The position numbers and the translations under genes were made by a program. Positions 43,498-53,040 of a stretch of 64,000 nucleotides of DNA are shown here, piece by piece. Source of the stretch: Paludibacteraceae bacterium (GTDB lineage Bacteria; Bacteroidota; Bacteroidia; Bacteroidales; Paludibacteraceae); assembly GCA_017456885.1 (NCBI GenBank), contig JAFTIM010000004.1:62001-126000 (forward strand), in the 5' to 3' direction. The first letter of the stretch is position 1. Each line of letters starts with the position of its first letter. The notes beneath the pieces were generated by a model. That model saw nothing but the letters and a program-made list of their open reading frames with translations. It was not told the origin of the DNA and did no database searches.

Positions 43498-44457
43498 TTA
43501 TATATTGACAACACACTCATGTATAGCTTTAAATCCCCTTAAAAAATCACCGCTATCCATTCTTTTTTTTCCGGGCATTTGCAAATTCAAAAGTTCTACA
43601 TAACCGTCACGGACAGCTATTTTTAGCCGATTTTTATCAGCTTCGATGCTGCCGATAGCACGATTGTGCCGACAAAGTTCAATGCTTGATTCAAACACTT
43701 TGACTATTGTTGTCGTCTTATCAGGCAAAGTCCATTCAAACCACGCTCCGGGGAACGGCGAAAGCCCTCGAATGAAATTAAATATGCTTAATGCATCTTT
43801 ATTCCAATCGATTCGACAGGTTTCTTTAAATATTTTCGGGGCAGGTTTTAATTTCGAACTCTCTTGTTGAGGTTGAGCAGTTACTTTTCCGCTCAATATC
43901 ATATCCACGGTTTTCAGTACGTTTTTTGCACCCAATACCATCAGTTTATCGTGAATATCGCCGGCGTTGTCCGTATCAGAAATGGCGATTTTTTCTTGCA
44001 AAATTATATTTCCCGTATCTATCTCATGTTGCAGAAAAAAAGTCGTTACGCCTGTTTCTTTTTCTCCGTTGATAACTGCCCAATTGATTGGAGCGGCTCC
44101 TCTATACTGCGGCAACAACGAGGCATGCAAATTGAACGTTCCCAAACGAGGCATATCCCACACCACTTGTGGCAACATTCTGAAAGCCACCACAATTTGC
44201 AAATCGGCATGATAAGCTTCGAGTGTTTTTAAAAACACTTCATCTTTCAGTTTTTCCGGTTGTAAAACAGGGATGTTTTTTGAAACTGCATAGTTTTTCA
44301 CCGGCGAAGATTGTACTTTATAACCCCGTCCGATAGGTTTGTCGGGCATGGTAACTACTGCTACAACATTATAATCATTCTCTACCAATGCCTTTAAAGA
44401 CTCAACCGCAAAATCGGGAGTGCCCATGTAAACTATCCTCAAATCTTTTTTATTCAT
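43498..44457 (-). CDS. fmt: Methionyl-tRNA formyltransferase
   Basis: A 319-residue enzyme: RIVYMGTPDFAVESLKAL at the N-terminus, TFNLHASLLPQYRGAAPINWA (catalytic Asn and His), TGVTTFFLQHEIDTGNI (catalytic Asp) and an intact C-terminal OB-like domain (RGLSPFPGAWFEW). It formylates initiator Met-tRNA. It is the housekeeping homologue of the sugar formyltransferase at 9650-10489, and comparison shows the latter lacks the Fmt C-terminal domain. Confidence 0.96.
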   Translation of the reverse strand: MNKKDLRIVYMGTPDFAVESLKALVENDYNVVAVVTMPDKPIGRGYKVQSSPVKNYAVSKNIPVLQPEKLKDEVFLKTLEAYHADLQIVVAFRMLPQVVWDMPRLGTFNLHASLLPQYRGAAPINWAVINGEKETGVTTFFLQHEIDTGNIILQEKIAISDTDNAGDIHDKLMVLGAKNVLKTVDMILSGKVTAQPQQESSKLKPAPKIFKETCRIDWNKDALSIFNFIRGLSPFPGAWFEWTLPDKTTTIVKVFESSIELCRHNRAIGSIEADKNRLKIAVRDGYVELLNLQMPGKKRMDSGDFLRGFKAIHECVVNI

Positions 44458-44466
44458 ACTATGATG

Positions 44467-45339
44467 TCATATCGTTCGTTTATCAACACCCCACATCAGT
44501 TTGTTGCGTAGCGTATTATAAAAAGTGTAGTTTTCTCTTTTTAAGAGTTTAATGGTAAAATCCGCCTTCTGAATCAGCACTTTTGTATGTTGGTCAAACA
44601 CGGCGGAGCGTCCGTCCAATGCAATCAAATAGCATTCCGAACGACTTTTAACCTCAAGCTCTATTCTGAAATCGTCGGGAATGACCATCGGTCGAACATT
44701 CAAGCTGTGAGGTGCCACAGCAGCCAATATCAGATTTTTTGATTGTGGCAAAACCAAAGGACCTCCTACGCTCATCGAATAAGCGGTTGAACCGGTCGGC
44801 GTTGAAACCACAAGCCCGTCTGATTGGAAATCGGTCAGCAACTCGTCATTCAATTTTGTACGTACGGTAATCATTGAAGAGCTGTCTTGCTTCAGCACAG
44901 CCACTTCGTTCAATGCGTAACCGAAAACCGTATCCATTGCATTGGTCTTTACTTGCAAAACGGTACGTTCTTCTATCCTAAAACGATTGTGCATAATATC
45001 TTCGAATGCCGAAACGATTTCTTCGCCCGATATATCGGCCAAAAAGCCCAATCTACCCGTATTTATTCCCAATATCGGAATATTTTTATTGCCGATATGC
45101 GAAGCTGTTTTCAAAAACGTACCATCACCGCCGATGCTTAAAGCCAAATCTGCATCAAATTTATCGTCGGAGAAAATAAAACTGACAGCAGGTTTAAAAT
45201 TCAAATCATCACACAGAAATCTATAAAAAGAGGACTCTATGCCAACACGAATTTCATATTTTTGAAACACCCGAAACAATATTTCCACTTGCAACAGCGT
45301 TTCTTTTCTATAATTATTTCCAAAAACAACAACCGTCAT
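44467..45339 (-). CDS. nadK: NAD kinase
   Basis: A 290-residue enzyme. SIGGDGTFLKTASHIG carries the GGDG catalytic motif, NEVAVLKQDSSSMITV and VSTPTGSTAYSMSVGGPLVLP are the NE and substrate-binding motifs. It makes NADP from NAD and ATP. It is transcribed away from pdxJ, with a shared 146-base intergenic region. Confidence 0.95.
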   Translation of the reverse strand: MTVVVFGNNYRKETLLQVEILFRVFQKYEIRVGIESSFYRFLCDDLNFKPAVSFIFSDDKFDADLALSIGGDGTFLKTASHIGNKNIPILGINTGRLGFLADISGEEIVSAFEDIMHNRFRIEERTVLQVKTNAMDTVFGYALNEVAVLKQDSSSMITVRTKLNDELLTDFQSDGLVVSTPTGSTAYSMSVGGPLVLPQSKNLILAAVAPHSLNVRPMVIPDDFRIELEVKSRSECYLIALDGRSAVFDQHTKVLIQKADFTIKLLKRENYTFYNTLRNKLMWGVDKRTI

Positions 45340-45397
45340 AAAAAATTATCATTTTAAATTAACATCAGGCATAAGTCGTAAATGTCATTTTAAATGT

Positions 45398-45432
45398 TAT
45401 TTTTGCAATGTTTTTCTGTATTTGCAAAAATA
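45398..45432. promoter_or_regulatory. Divergent promoter region between nadK and pdxJ
   Basis: On the plus strand TATTTTTG is at 45398-45405; on the minus strand TATTTTTG is at 45425-45432 (plus-strand CAAAAATA). Another minus-strand box is at 45452-45459. Two or three -7-like boxes in a 146-base divergent gap support promoters for pdxJ-exbBD and nadK. Confidence 0.4.
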
Positions 45433-45485
45433 CAAAAGAAAATACACCATACAAAAATATATAAACGGATTATCATTCATAGGAA

Positions 45486-46199
45486 ATGACAAAATTGAGC
45501 GTTAACATAAACAAAATAGCCACTTTGAGAAATGCCAGAGGTGGCAATGTGCCAAATGTCCTGCAATTCGCAAAAGATTGTCAGGCATTCGGTGCGGAAG
45601 GTATCACGGTGCATCCTCGCCCTGACGAACGGCATATACGTTATAGCGATGTATATGAACTACGGCCTCATATCACAACCGAATTTAACATAGAGGGCTA
45701 CCCGTCCGACAAATTTATCAATTTGGTAAAAACGGTTGTTCCGACGCAAGTAACTTTAGTGCCCGACGCACCCGATGCCATTACCTCAAATGCCGGTTGG
45801 GATTGTGTTTCCAATTACGACTTTCTAAAAGATCTGGTAAATAGCTTTCACGAAAAAAACATAAGAGTTTCCATTTTTGTCGGGACAGAAACAGAAAACA
45901 TTTTAGCGGCTTCCGAAACCGGAACCGACCGCATTGAGTTGTACACAGAACCTTATGCCAGCAATTTTGCAAAGGACAAAGCGTGCGCCATAAAGCCATT
46001 CATCGAAGCTGCTCAAAAGGCTCGTGAATGTGGTTTGGAAGTGAATGCCGGCCACGATTTGAATTTGGACAATTTGGCCTATATGCACAAAAACATTCCA
46101 TTCTTAAAAGAAGTTTCTATTGGGCATGCCCTCATTGCCGATGCTCTTTATTTTGGATTGAAAAACACCATCGAAAAATATAAAAACGCTTTAAAATAA
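45486..46199 (+). CDS. pdxJ: Pyridoxine 5'-phosphate synthase PdxJ
   Basis: A 237-residue TIM barrel. [35 protein letters not shown] and [11 protein letters not shown] are PdxJ signatures with the catalytic His and Glu residues. It condenses 1-deoxyxylulose-5-phosphate with the PdxA product to give pyridoxine phosphate. It is followed after six bases by exbB, and no terminator is seen between them. Confidence 0.96.
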   Translation: MTKLSVNINKIATLRNARGGNVPNVLQFAKDCQAFGAEGITVHPRPDERHIRYSDVYELRPHITTEFNIEGYPSDKFINLVKTVVPTQVTLVPDAPDAITSNAGWDCVSNYDFLKDLVNSFHEKNIRVSIFVGTETENILAASETGTDRIELYTEPYASNFAKDKACAIKPFIEAAQKARECGLEVNAGHDLNLDNLAYMHKNIPFLKEVSIGHALIADALYFGLKNTIEKYKNALK

Positions 46200-46205
46200 A
46201 TTATT

Positions 46206-46910
46206 ATGAATCTTACAGTATTATTACAAGTAATTGCAGAAACGGCACCGGTTGCCATCGAAGAAAGTGTCGAAACACAAATCAGCCTTTGGAATTTGGC
46301 ATTGAAAGGTGGCTGGCTGATGATTCCGCTTGCGCTTATGCTGCTTCTCGCCATTTACATTTTTGTGGAACGACTGATTGTTTTGCACAAAGCATCGAAA
46401 GAAGACGCTTCGTTTATGAATCGCATCAAAGATTATATTTACGACGGTAAAATAGAATCGGCAATGAATCTTTGTAAAGAAACTCATACCCCATCGGCAC
46501 GTATGATTGAAAAAGGAATCAGTCGGTTGGGACGCCCTATGAGCGATGTATTGGTAGCAATAGAAAACGTAGGAAATATCGAAATTGCAAAACTTGAAAA
46601 AGGTTTTACCATGATGGCTACCATTGCCGGTGGAGCTCCTATGGTGGGCTTTCTTGGTACGGTAATCGGTATGGTCGAAGCGTTTTACCAAATGTCGACA
46701 AAAGGCGACAACACCATCAATTTAAGTGATTTGTCGGGAGGTATTTATACTGCGATGGTAACTACTGTTGCAGGACTGATAGTTGGCGTTTGCGCCTATT
46801 TTGCATACAATTTTTTAGTGGCTCGCCTCGATAAAATTATGCGAAAGTTAGAATCCAAAAACATGGAATTTTTAGATTTGTTAAACGAGCCTGCTGCAGG
46901 AAAAAAATAA
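46206..46910 (+). CDS. exbB: ExbB/TolQ/MotA proton channel protein
   Basis: A 234-residue inner-membrane protein with three hydrophobic segments (about 37-56, 139-160 and 178-203). ATIAGGAPMVGFLGTVIGMV and GGIYTAMVTTVAGLIVGVCAYFAYN are the family motifs of the ExbB/TolQ channel. With ExbD it uses the proton motive force to energise TonB-dependent outer-membrane transport. Confidence 0.93.
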   Translation: MNLTVLLQVIAETAPVAIEESVETQISLWNLALKGGWLMIPLALMLLLAIYIFVERLIVLHKASKEDASFMNRIKDYIYDGKIESAMNLCKETHTPSARMIEKGISRLGRPMSDVLVAIENVGNIEIAKLEKGFTMMATIAGGAPMVGFLGTVIGMVEAFYQMSTKGDNTINLSDLSGGIYTAMVTTVAGLIVGVCAYFAYNFLVARLDKIMRKLESKNMEFLDLLNEPAAGKK

Positions 46911-46936
46911 ATAACCCAGACAAAATTTCAGTTTAA

Positions 46937-47353
46937 ATGGCTTTAAAAAGAAGAAATAAAGTAGAAGCAAGTTTCAGTATGTCGTCGATGACGGATATGA
47001 TTTTCTTGCTATTGCTGTTTTTTATGTTGGCGGCAACAATGTCTTCGCCCAACGATATGAAGGTTAATCTTCCTCAAAGCAGGGCTAAAACAGCCACAAA
47101 AACAACCATAATCAAAATCGGCATTTCTGAAAACGGGGAATACTCTATCGCAAAACAAAAGGAGAAATCTCGTCCGATTCTTTTCGAGGAGTTGGAGATG
47201 ACTCTTTTAAACGAAAAAGCATTAGACTCTACATTTTATATTGCTCTCTATGCCGATGAGAATGTTCCATATAAAGAAATTGTCAAAATTCTTGATATTG
47301 CAAATGAGAACAAGATGAAACTTGTCATTGCTACAAAATCCTTGGAAAAATAG
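46937..47353 (+). CDS. exbD: ExbD/TolR biopolymer transport protein
   Basis: A 138-residue protein: short cytoplasmic N-terminus, one membrane helix at about 16-36 with the conserved Asp in SMTDMIFLLLLFFML, and a periplasmic C-terminal domain of ~90 residues. It partners ExbB. The gap to exbB is 26 bases. Confidence 0.93.
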   Translation: MALKRRNKVEASFSMSSMTDMIFLLLLFFMLAATMSSPNDMKVNLPQSRAKTATKTTIIKIGISENGEYSIAKQKEKSRPILFEELEMTLLNEKALDSTFYIALYADENVPYKEIVKILDIANENKMKLVIATKSLEK

Positions 47354-47357
47354 TATC

Positions 47358-48128
47358 ATGAATAAACCTCAAATATATAGTTCGATTGTTACAATCGTGA
47401 TTGCTGCACTGATTGTACTGCTTTTGATGTTTATTTATATGCCTTTTAATAAAGAACAAGAGGAAGAAGGCATTATGATTAGTTTCGGCGATGGCATTGA
47501 AGGGTTGGGCGAATTAGCTCCTCCTGTTGTTACTACAACCTCAACACCGCAATCTGCTACTCCACCTGCTGCAAAAGAAGATTTAATGACCCAAGATATT
47601 GAAGAAACAATCGACCTTGAGGCTCAAAAAAAAGAACAGGAACGTAAACGACAAGAACAAATTATTGCCGAGCAAAAACGTCAAGAAGAATTAGAACGTC
47701 AGCGTATAGAGGCAGAGCAAAAACGCATTGAAGCGGAGCAGGCTGAAAAAACAGCAAAAGCAAATCAGGCTGCAGGCGTATTCGGTCAACAAATCAGCGG
47801 TGTTGGAAAAGCAGACGGCAGTGGTACTGCCGGAAATCCTGCGGGGAAAGGTTCCTCGAATGGGAACTCGTGGTCGCTTAACGGACGCGATTTAAGAGGT
47901 GAACTTTATAAACCATCTTATGATAAGGATGAAGCTGGAAAAGTTGTGGTCAGTATTCGTGTGAACGAAAATGGAGATGTTATAGCCACCTCTATTGCTT
48001 CCGGAACAACAATTTCCGACTCGAATCTTCGTGAAGCCGCTATGAAGGCTGCAAAAAATACCAAGTTTTCATCAGGGACTAATGTCGCTATCGGTACGAT
48101 TACTTATATTTTTAACCTAAATCTATAA
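47358..48128 (+). CDS. TonB-like energy transducer
   Basis: 256 residues from ATG at 47358, four bases past the exbD stop; the ORF to 47322 overlaps exbD and is not used. One N-terminal membrane helix (about 9-29), then a Q/E/K/R-rich, probably coiled-coil stretch (QKKEQERKRQEQIIAEQKR and on), then a C-terminal TonB/TolA-like domain (GKVVVSIRVNENGDVI, REAAMKAAKNTKFS). It lacks the proline-rich spacer of classical TonB, so TolA-like function is also possible. Confidence 0.85.
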   Translation: MNKPQIYSSIVTIVIAALIVLLLMFIYMPFNKEQEEEGIMISFGDGIEGLGELAPPVVTTTSTPQSATPPAAKEDLMTQDIEETIDLEAQKKEQERKRQEQIIAEQKRQEELERQRIEAEQKRIEAEQAEKTAKANQAAGVFGQQISGVGKADGSGTAGNPAGKGSSNGNSWSLNGRDLRGELYKPSYDKDEAGKVVVSIRVNENGDVIATSIASGTTISDSNLREAAMKAAKNTKFSSGTNVAIGTITYIFNLNL

Positions 48129-48136
48129 AACTATTT

Positions 48137-48679
48137 ATGAAAGCATATGTTTTTTTAGCCAATGGCTTTGAAGAGGTAGAAGCTATCACCCCTATTGATT
48201 TGCTTCGCCGTGCAGGCATTCAAGTCATAACAGTTTCTATTTCAAACGACAAAGAGGTTGTAGGTGCTCACAATATACCTATCGTAGCCGATACCGTTTT
48301 CACAGCACAAGATTTCAACGATGCAGATTTATTACTATTGCCGGGAGGTATGCCGGGCACAAACAATCTGAATGCTCACGATGGATTGAAAAAACTGATT
48401 TGTAAATATAGTTCCGAGTCAAAACTTATTGCTGCAATTTGTGCTGCACCCATTGTTTTAGGACAATTGTCGCTACTCGAAGGAGAGAATGCTGTCTGTT
48501 ATCCGGGATTTGAAAATCAGTTGAAAGGAGCAAATCTTCTATACGAAAAGGTCGTGAAAAGTCACCATATCATCACCTCTCGTGGTGTAGGATGCGCCAT
48601 TGAGTTTGCTCTGAAAATAATAGAAACCTTATGTGGCAAAGAAAAAGCTGAAGAGATTGCCCACAGCATAATCCACTAA
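48137..48679 (+). CDS. DJ-1/PfpI family protein (YajL/ThiJ-like)
   Basis: A 180-residue protein: AYVFLANGFEEVEAITPID with the conserved Glu, and LIAAICAAPIVLG with the nucleophile cysteine of DJ-1-type proteins. GVGCAIEFALKIIE is near the C-terminus. The family includes protein-repair and glyoxalase activities; the exact one here cannot be told. It follows the TonB-like gene after 8 bases. Confidence 0.9.
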   Translation: MKAYVFLANGFEEVEAITPIDLLRRAGIQVITVSISNDKEVVGAHNIPIVADTVFTAQDFNDADLLLLPGGMPGTNNLNAHDGLKKLICKYSSESKLIAAICAAPIVLGQLSLLEGENAVCYPGFENQLKGANLLYEKVVKSHHIITSRGVGCAIEFALKIIETLCGKEKAEEIAHSIIH

Positions 48680-48707
48680 TATTTTTTAATAACTTAAACA
48701 TATTCTT

Positions 48708-51032
48708 ATGAAACATCTCAAAGTAATTATGCTTGCAAGTATGATTCTATTGACTGCTTGCAACCAAAACGCAGTTCTGAGTGATTATCAAGTAGTGCCG
48801 TTGCCACAAGAAATCTCTATGCAAGAGGGTAAAAGTTTTTTCCTAAATAGGACAACTACAATCACTTACCCTGCCGATAACGAGAAAATGAAAAAGAATG
48901 CGGAGTTTTTAGCCGATTATATCGCCGAATCGACGGGCTATACACTCCCTATCGACAAAAAAACAGATAGAAAAGCCATCGTGTTGGAGCTCGGATTGGT
49001 TAGCGACAATGCCGAGGCTTATCAATTGTCTGTCGACAAAGATAAGATTGTGATAAAAGGTGCTTCGGAGGCCGGCGTTTTTTATGGTATTCAAACACTT
49101 CGAAAATCGATTCCTGCTTTAGCTAAAAATGCCATTATCGAATTGAAACCCGTTATAATCAACGATTATCCACGTTTCCGCTATAGAGGTTTTATGTTGG
49201 ATGTAAGTCGTCATTTTTCTTCCACAGAGTTTGTAAAACGCACCATCGATTTATTGGCATTGCACAATTTAAATCGTTTTCATTGGCATTTGACAGACGA
49301 CCAAGGATGGCGTGTTGAAATCAAAAAATATCCGAAACTGACCGAAATAGGAGCTTGGCGCGAAAGCACTTGCATTAAAGGGAAACCTGAAAATCAAGAC
49401 AGCATTCCTCATGGAGGTTTTTATACACAAGACGAGTTGCGTGAAGTGGTAGCATACGCTGCTGAAAGAAACATCACGATTATTCCCGAAATTGATTTGC
49501 CTGGACACATGCTTGCCGCCTTGGCTTCTTATCCTGAATTAGGTTGCACCGGAGGTCCTTACAAAGTTTGGGGACAATGGGGTGTTTCGGACGATGTTTT
49601 GTGTGTTGGCAAAGAATCGACAATGCAATTCATAGAAGATATTTTGACCGAAATCATTGATATTTTCCCAAGCGAATATATCCATATTGGCGGCGATGAA
49701 TGTCCTAAAAAACGTTGGAAAGAATGCCCCACTTGTCAAGCAAAAATAAAAGAACTCGGCATAAAAGCGGATAAAAAACATTCGGCAGAAGAGTATCTGC
49801 AAAGTTATGTCGTAAAACGTATCGAGAATTTCTTGAATGCAAAAGGACGTCGTATGATCGGTTGGGACGAGATTTTGGAAGGCGGTCTTGCCCCTAATGC
49901 AGCCGTAATGTCTTGGAGAGGGATGAATGGCGGTACCGAAGCTGCTCTGCAAGGACATGAAGTGATAATGACTCCGAATACGCATCTTTATTTTGACTAC
50001 TATCAAACCAGAGATACGGAGGGCGAACAATTTGCCATTGGTGGGTTTATCGATGTCGAACGTGCTTATAGTTTAGAGCCTATACCTACTATTTTGGAGC
50101 CGGAAAAACATCATCTCATAGCCGGAGCACAAGCAAATCTTTGGAACGAATACCTTCCTACAAACGAATCGCGCGAATATATGATGTTGCCACGTATGGC
50201 GGCTCTTGCAGAAGTTTGCTGGACAAAGCCCGAAAAGAAAAATTATGAAGATTTCATCGCTCGTATGCCTAAAATGATTGACATTTACGAACGCGACGGA
50301 TTTAATTATGCAAAACATTTGCTTGAGGTAGGTGTAAAAATTGAACCGAATATTGAAAAAGGTGCTACCGAAATCACTCTCTCTACTTTGGGTGACGCAC
50401 CCATCTATTATACGCTTGACGGCACCGAACCGAATGCCTCTTCGCTCTTATATACCGAGCCGTTTGCTATAAAAGAAACCTGTACACTAAAAGCAGCCGC
50501 TATTAGAAACGAGGTTGCTACCAAAGTAAAATCACAAGATTTCTCGTTCAATAAAGCAACTTTGAAACCTATTGTTTATACCCTACCCGTTCATAATAAT
50601 TACGCTTATATCGTAGCCGAAACATTGGTGGATGGTATCGTAGGCGACCCAATTTTCAATACGGGGAAATGGGTAGGCTATATTGGAAGCGATTTTCAGG
50701 CTGAAATAGATTTGAAAACCACACAAGAGATTAGTTCCGTAACGATGGATTTGCTTATCGAACCAGGGAATTACATATTTGGTGCAGCCGGTATGAAAGT
50801 TGAAATATCGCAAGACGGAAACACATACAAAACAATTGCCGACGAAACATATTCCGACTACGACAAATGGGAAAATGTCCGTAAAGATGTGGAACAATGT
50901 TCTGTTTCGTTTGCACCGATACAAGCCCGCTTCGTGCGCATAACCGGTATTTCGGTCAAAAAAATGCCTAAATGGCATGGTGCGGCTGGCGAACCTGCAT
51001 GGATTTTTGTGGGAGAAATAGAAATATTTTGA
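48708..51032 (+). CDS. GH20 beta-N-acetylhexosaminidase (lipoprotein)
   Basis: A 774-residue protein. Signal sequence with lipobox LLTAC at residues 14-18, GH20b N-terminal domain, then the GH20 catalytic barrel. HLTDDQGWRVEIKKYPKL and the catalytic Asp330-Glu331 pair in HIGGDECPKKRWKECP are diagnostic; NTHLYFDYYQ follows. The C-terminus has a chitobiase-type segment (YYTLDGTEPNASSLLY) and a F5/8-type-C-like domain. It releases terminal GlcNAc or GalNAc from glycans at the cell surface. Confidence 0.95.
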   Translation: MKHLKVIMLASMILLTACNQNAVLSDYQVVPLPQEISMQEGKSFFLNRTTTITYPADNEKMKKNAEFLADYIAESTGYTLPIDKKTDRKAIVLELGLVSDNAEAYQLSVDKDKIVIKGASEAGVFYGIQTLRKSIPALAKNAIIELKPVIINDYPRFRYRGFMLDVSRHFSSTEFVKRTIDLLALHNLNRFHWHLTDDQGWRVEIKKYPKLTEIGAWRESTCIKGKPENQDSIPHGGFYTQDELREVVAYAAERNITIIPEIDLPGHMLAALASYPELGCTGGPYKVWGQWGVSDDVLCVGKESTMQFIEDILTEIIDIFPSEYIHIGGDECPKKRWKECPTCQAKIKELGIKADKKHSAEEYLQSYVVKRIENFLNAKGRRMIGWDEILEGGLAPNAAVMSWRGMNGGTEAALQGHEVIMTPNTHLYFDYYQTRDTEGEQFAIGGFIDVERAYSLEPIPTILEPEKHHLIAGAQANLWNEYLPTNESREYMMLPRMAALAEVCWTKPEKKNYEDFIARMPKMIDIYERDGFNYAKHLLEVGVKIEPNIEKGATEITLSTLGDAPIYYTLDGTEPNASSLLYTEPFAIKETCTLKAAAIRNEVATKVKSQDFSFNKATLKPIVYTLPVHNNYAYIVAETLVDGIVGDPIFNTGKWVGYIGSDFQAEIDLKTTQEISSVTMDLLIEPGNYIFGAAGMKVEISQDGNTYKTIADETYSDYDKWENVRKDVEQCSVSFAPIQARFVRITGISVKKMPKWHGAAGEPAWIFVGEIEIF

Positions 51033-51052
51033 CAAACATTTTTATCCCCCCC

Positions 51053-51089
51053 AAAAAAAACGCATAACGTATAGTTATGCGTTTTTTTT
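51053..51089. terminator. Bidirectional intrinsic terminator
   Basis: Perfect 16-base inverted repeat with a 5-base loop (GTATA): an A8 tract, CGCATAAC, loop, GTTATGCG and a T8 tract. It ends the GH20 transcript and separates it from the histidine kinase gene. Confidence 0.92.
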
Positions 51090-51171
51090 GTAAAACTATC
51101 GGTAAAAATTGATTTTTTGTATATTTTATAAAAAAAGAACAGTTATTTCTTTATTTTTGTATAGTTATACT

Positions 51172-52260
51172 ATGAAAAAAAAGAGGTATTTTATTCATAT
51201 TCTGATTTGGGGGTTCTTATTCACAATACCTACCATTTTAAATGCCACATCTAATATTAGAACATCGGGTATACATATTTTTTACATTCACCTGATTGCT
51301 TTACTTATTCTTTTTTATGTAAATTACAGTTTCCTCATTAAGAAATATTTCTACACAAACAGAAAGATTTATATTATTGCAATTCTATTGATAATAACCA
51401 CTTTCTCTTTTTCAACTTATATGATATCAGAAACACTGATTCAAAAAGAGCGACAAAAAGAGTTGCAAGGAGAACGGACACGACCACGACCACCAAGGGA
51501 GTTACCTGCCAATACGTTTATGTACTTTGTCGATAAATACTCTCCACATATTTTAGACATAAAAATACGAATTGGTACGATATTTTTTTATTGCTTATTA
51601 TTTTCTTTGGCTTCTACTATTGATCTAATCATCAGACTGATACTAAAAGAATATAACTATGAACAAGAGCAAATGAAAATGGAGTTGAAAACCTTGCGTA
51701 TGCAGTTAAATCCTCATTTTTTGTTTAATACACTCAATAATATCTATTCGTTAATCAATACATCGCCCGAAAAAGCACAAAAGTGCATCTATATGCTGAC
51801 AAAAATACTTCGCTATGTGTTGCATGACGACGACAAGAGCCTTCGTGTACCTTTTTATAAAGAGGTCGAATTTATAGAGAACTATATCGAACTGCAAAAA
51901 ATACGCTGTGGAAATCATGTGGAGATTGTTTCCGAAATCGATTTGGACGAAATAGACCTAAATAAAATGGTTATTCCCCTACTTTCTGTTTCATTACTCG
52001 AAAATGCTTTTAAGTACGGCGTTCATCCTTCCAAGAAATCATTTATACGCTTCCGACTATATCGCAACGGAAATACCATTGTAACAACCACCGAAAACAC
52101 CATCTTTGACAATCTTGATACAACCGAAGAGCATACCGGCATTGGATTGAAAAATTTACGAAAAAGATTGGATATCTTGTTCTTTAATGCGTATGCCCTA
52201 AATTTGAGAGAAGAAAACAATATGTTCATTAGTGAAATGATAGTACCACTTAAAAGATAA
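51172..52260 (+). CDS. LytS/YehU-type sensor histidine kinase
   Basis: 362 residues from ATG at 51172. Four hydrophobic segments (about 5-165) form the membrane sensor; LRMQLNPHFLFNTLNNIYSLI carries the phosphoacceptor His of the His_kinase/LytS family. SVSLLENAFKYGVHPSKKS is the N-box and GIGLKNLRKRLDILF the G-box. It lies immediately upstream of its LytTR regulator. A TATTTTTG box at 51152-51159 is very close to the start and may be the promoter. Confidence 0.92.
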   Translation: MKKKRYFIHILIWGFLFTIPTILNATSNIRTSGIHIFYIHLIALLILFYVNYSFLIKKYFYTNRKIYIIAILLIITTFSFSTYMISETLIQKERQKELQGERTRPRPPRELPANTFMYFVDKYSPHILDIKIRIGTIFFYCLLFSLASTIDLIIRLILKEYNYEQEQMKMELKTLRMQLNPHFLFNTLNNIYSLINTSPEKAQKCIYMLTKILRYVLHDDDKSLRVPFYKEVEFIENYIELQKIRCGNHVEIVSEIDLDEIDLNKMVIPLLSVSLLENAFKYGVHPSKKSFIRFRLYRNGNTIVTTTENTIFDNLDTTEEHTGIGLKNLRKRLDILFFNAYALNLREENNMFISEMIVPLKR

Positions 52261-52265
52261 CCGAT

Positions 52266-52976
52266 ATGAAACTGACATGTTGCATTATTGACGACGAACC
52301 ATTGGCCATAGAGTTGCTGGAAGAATATGTTCATAAAACCGACTTCCTGATATTAAAAGGAAAATATACCGATGCGACATTGGCGATGAAGGATATTATG
52401 AAAGTTGCTCCCGATTTTATATTTTTAGATATTCACCTACAAGGCATCAATGGTGTTGAATTATCGAAAATAATAGGAGATAAAACAAAAGTGATATTTA
52501 CCACAGCGTACGATAAATACGCCATTGACGGATATAAAGTAAATGCGGTAGATTATTTGTTAAAACCCATCTCGTATTCGGATTTTATAAATGCAGTCCA
52601 AAAAGTGCAGTCGGTTTGTATGCGACACCACCCTCAAGACAACACTTACGAGCAGAAAGCCATATTTGTTCATTCCGAATATAAATTGTTGCAAATAAAA
52701 ATAAAAGACATCTTATTTATCGAAGGATTAAAAGACTATCTGAAAATTTATGTAGAAGGAGAGCCCTCTCCCATTTTATCGCTTAACACCATGAAAGCGA
52801 TGGAAAATACATTGCCCGGTGAACATTTTGCTCGAGTTCATCGCTCATTTATTGTCAACAAAGACAAAATAAAAGTGATAGAACGCAACCGAATTGTTTT
52901 TGGAAAGAACTATATTCCTATTTCGGATACCTACAAAGACGAATTTATGGATTTTATCAACAAAAGAATGTTATAA
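52266..52976 (+). CDS. LytTR-type response regulator
   Basis: A 236-residue protein. Receiver domain (1-120): CCIIDDEPLAIELLEEYV with the acidic pocket and FIFLDIHLQGINGVEL with the phosphoacceptor Asp. The C-terminal LytTR DNA-binding domain (about 140-236) contains EGLKDYLKIYVEG, ARVHRSFIVNKDKI and NYIPISDTYKDEF. It pairs with the preceding kinase; its target promoters are not evident in the window. Confidence 0.93.
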   Translation: MKLTCCIIDDEPLAIELLEEYVHKTDFLILKGKYTDATLAMKDIMKVAPDFIFLDIHLQGINGVELSKIIGDKTKVIFTTAYDKYAIDGYKVNAVDYLLKPISYSDFINAVQKVQSVCMRHHPQDNTYEQKAIFVHSEYKLLQIKIKDILFIEGLKDYLKIYVEGEPSPILSLNTMKAMENTLPGEHFARVHRSFIVNKDKIKVIERNRIVFGKNYIPISDTYKDEFMDFINKRML

Positions 52977-52979
52977 AAA

Positions 52980-53005
52980 CAGCCTCTTTCTAACAAAAGA
53001 GGCTG
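52980..53005. terminator. Intrinsic terminator hairpin
   Basis: Arms CAGCCTCTTT and AAAGAGGCTG flank a 6-base loop. It lies between the convergent response regulator and PspC genes; on the minus strand it is followed by a short T-run, so it may serve both transcripts. Confidence 0.75.
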
Positions 53006-53040
53006 AAAAATGAAAAAATATATTTGTCTTTTAATGACCT

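Noticed and set aside
48708..51032. GH20 as part of a polysaccharide-utilisation locus
   Set aside because: No SusC/SusD pair or other degradative genes are in the window.
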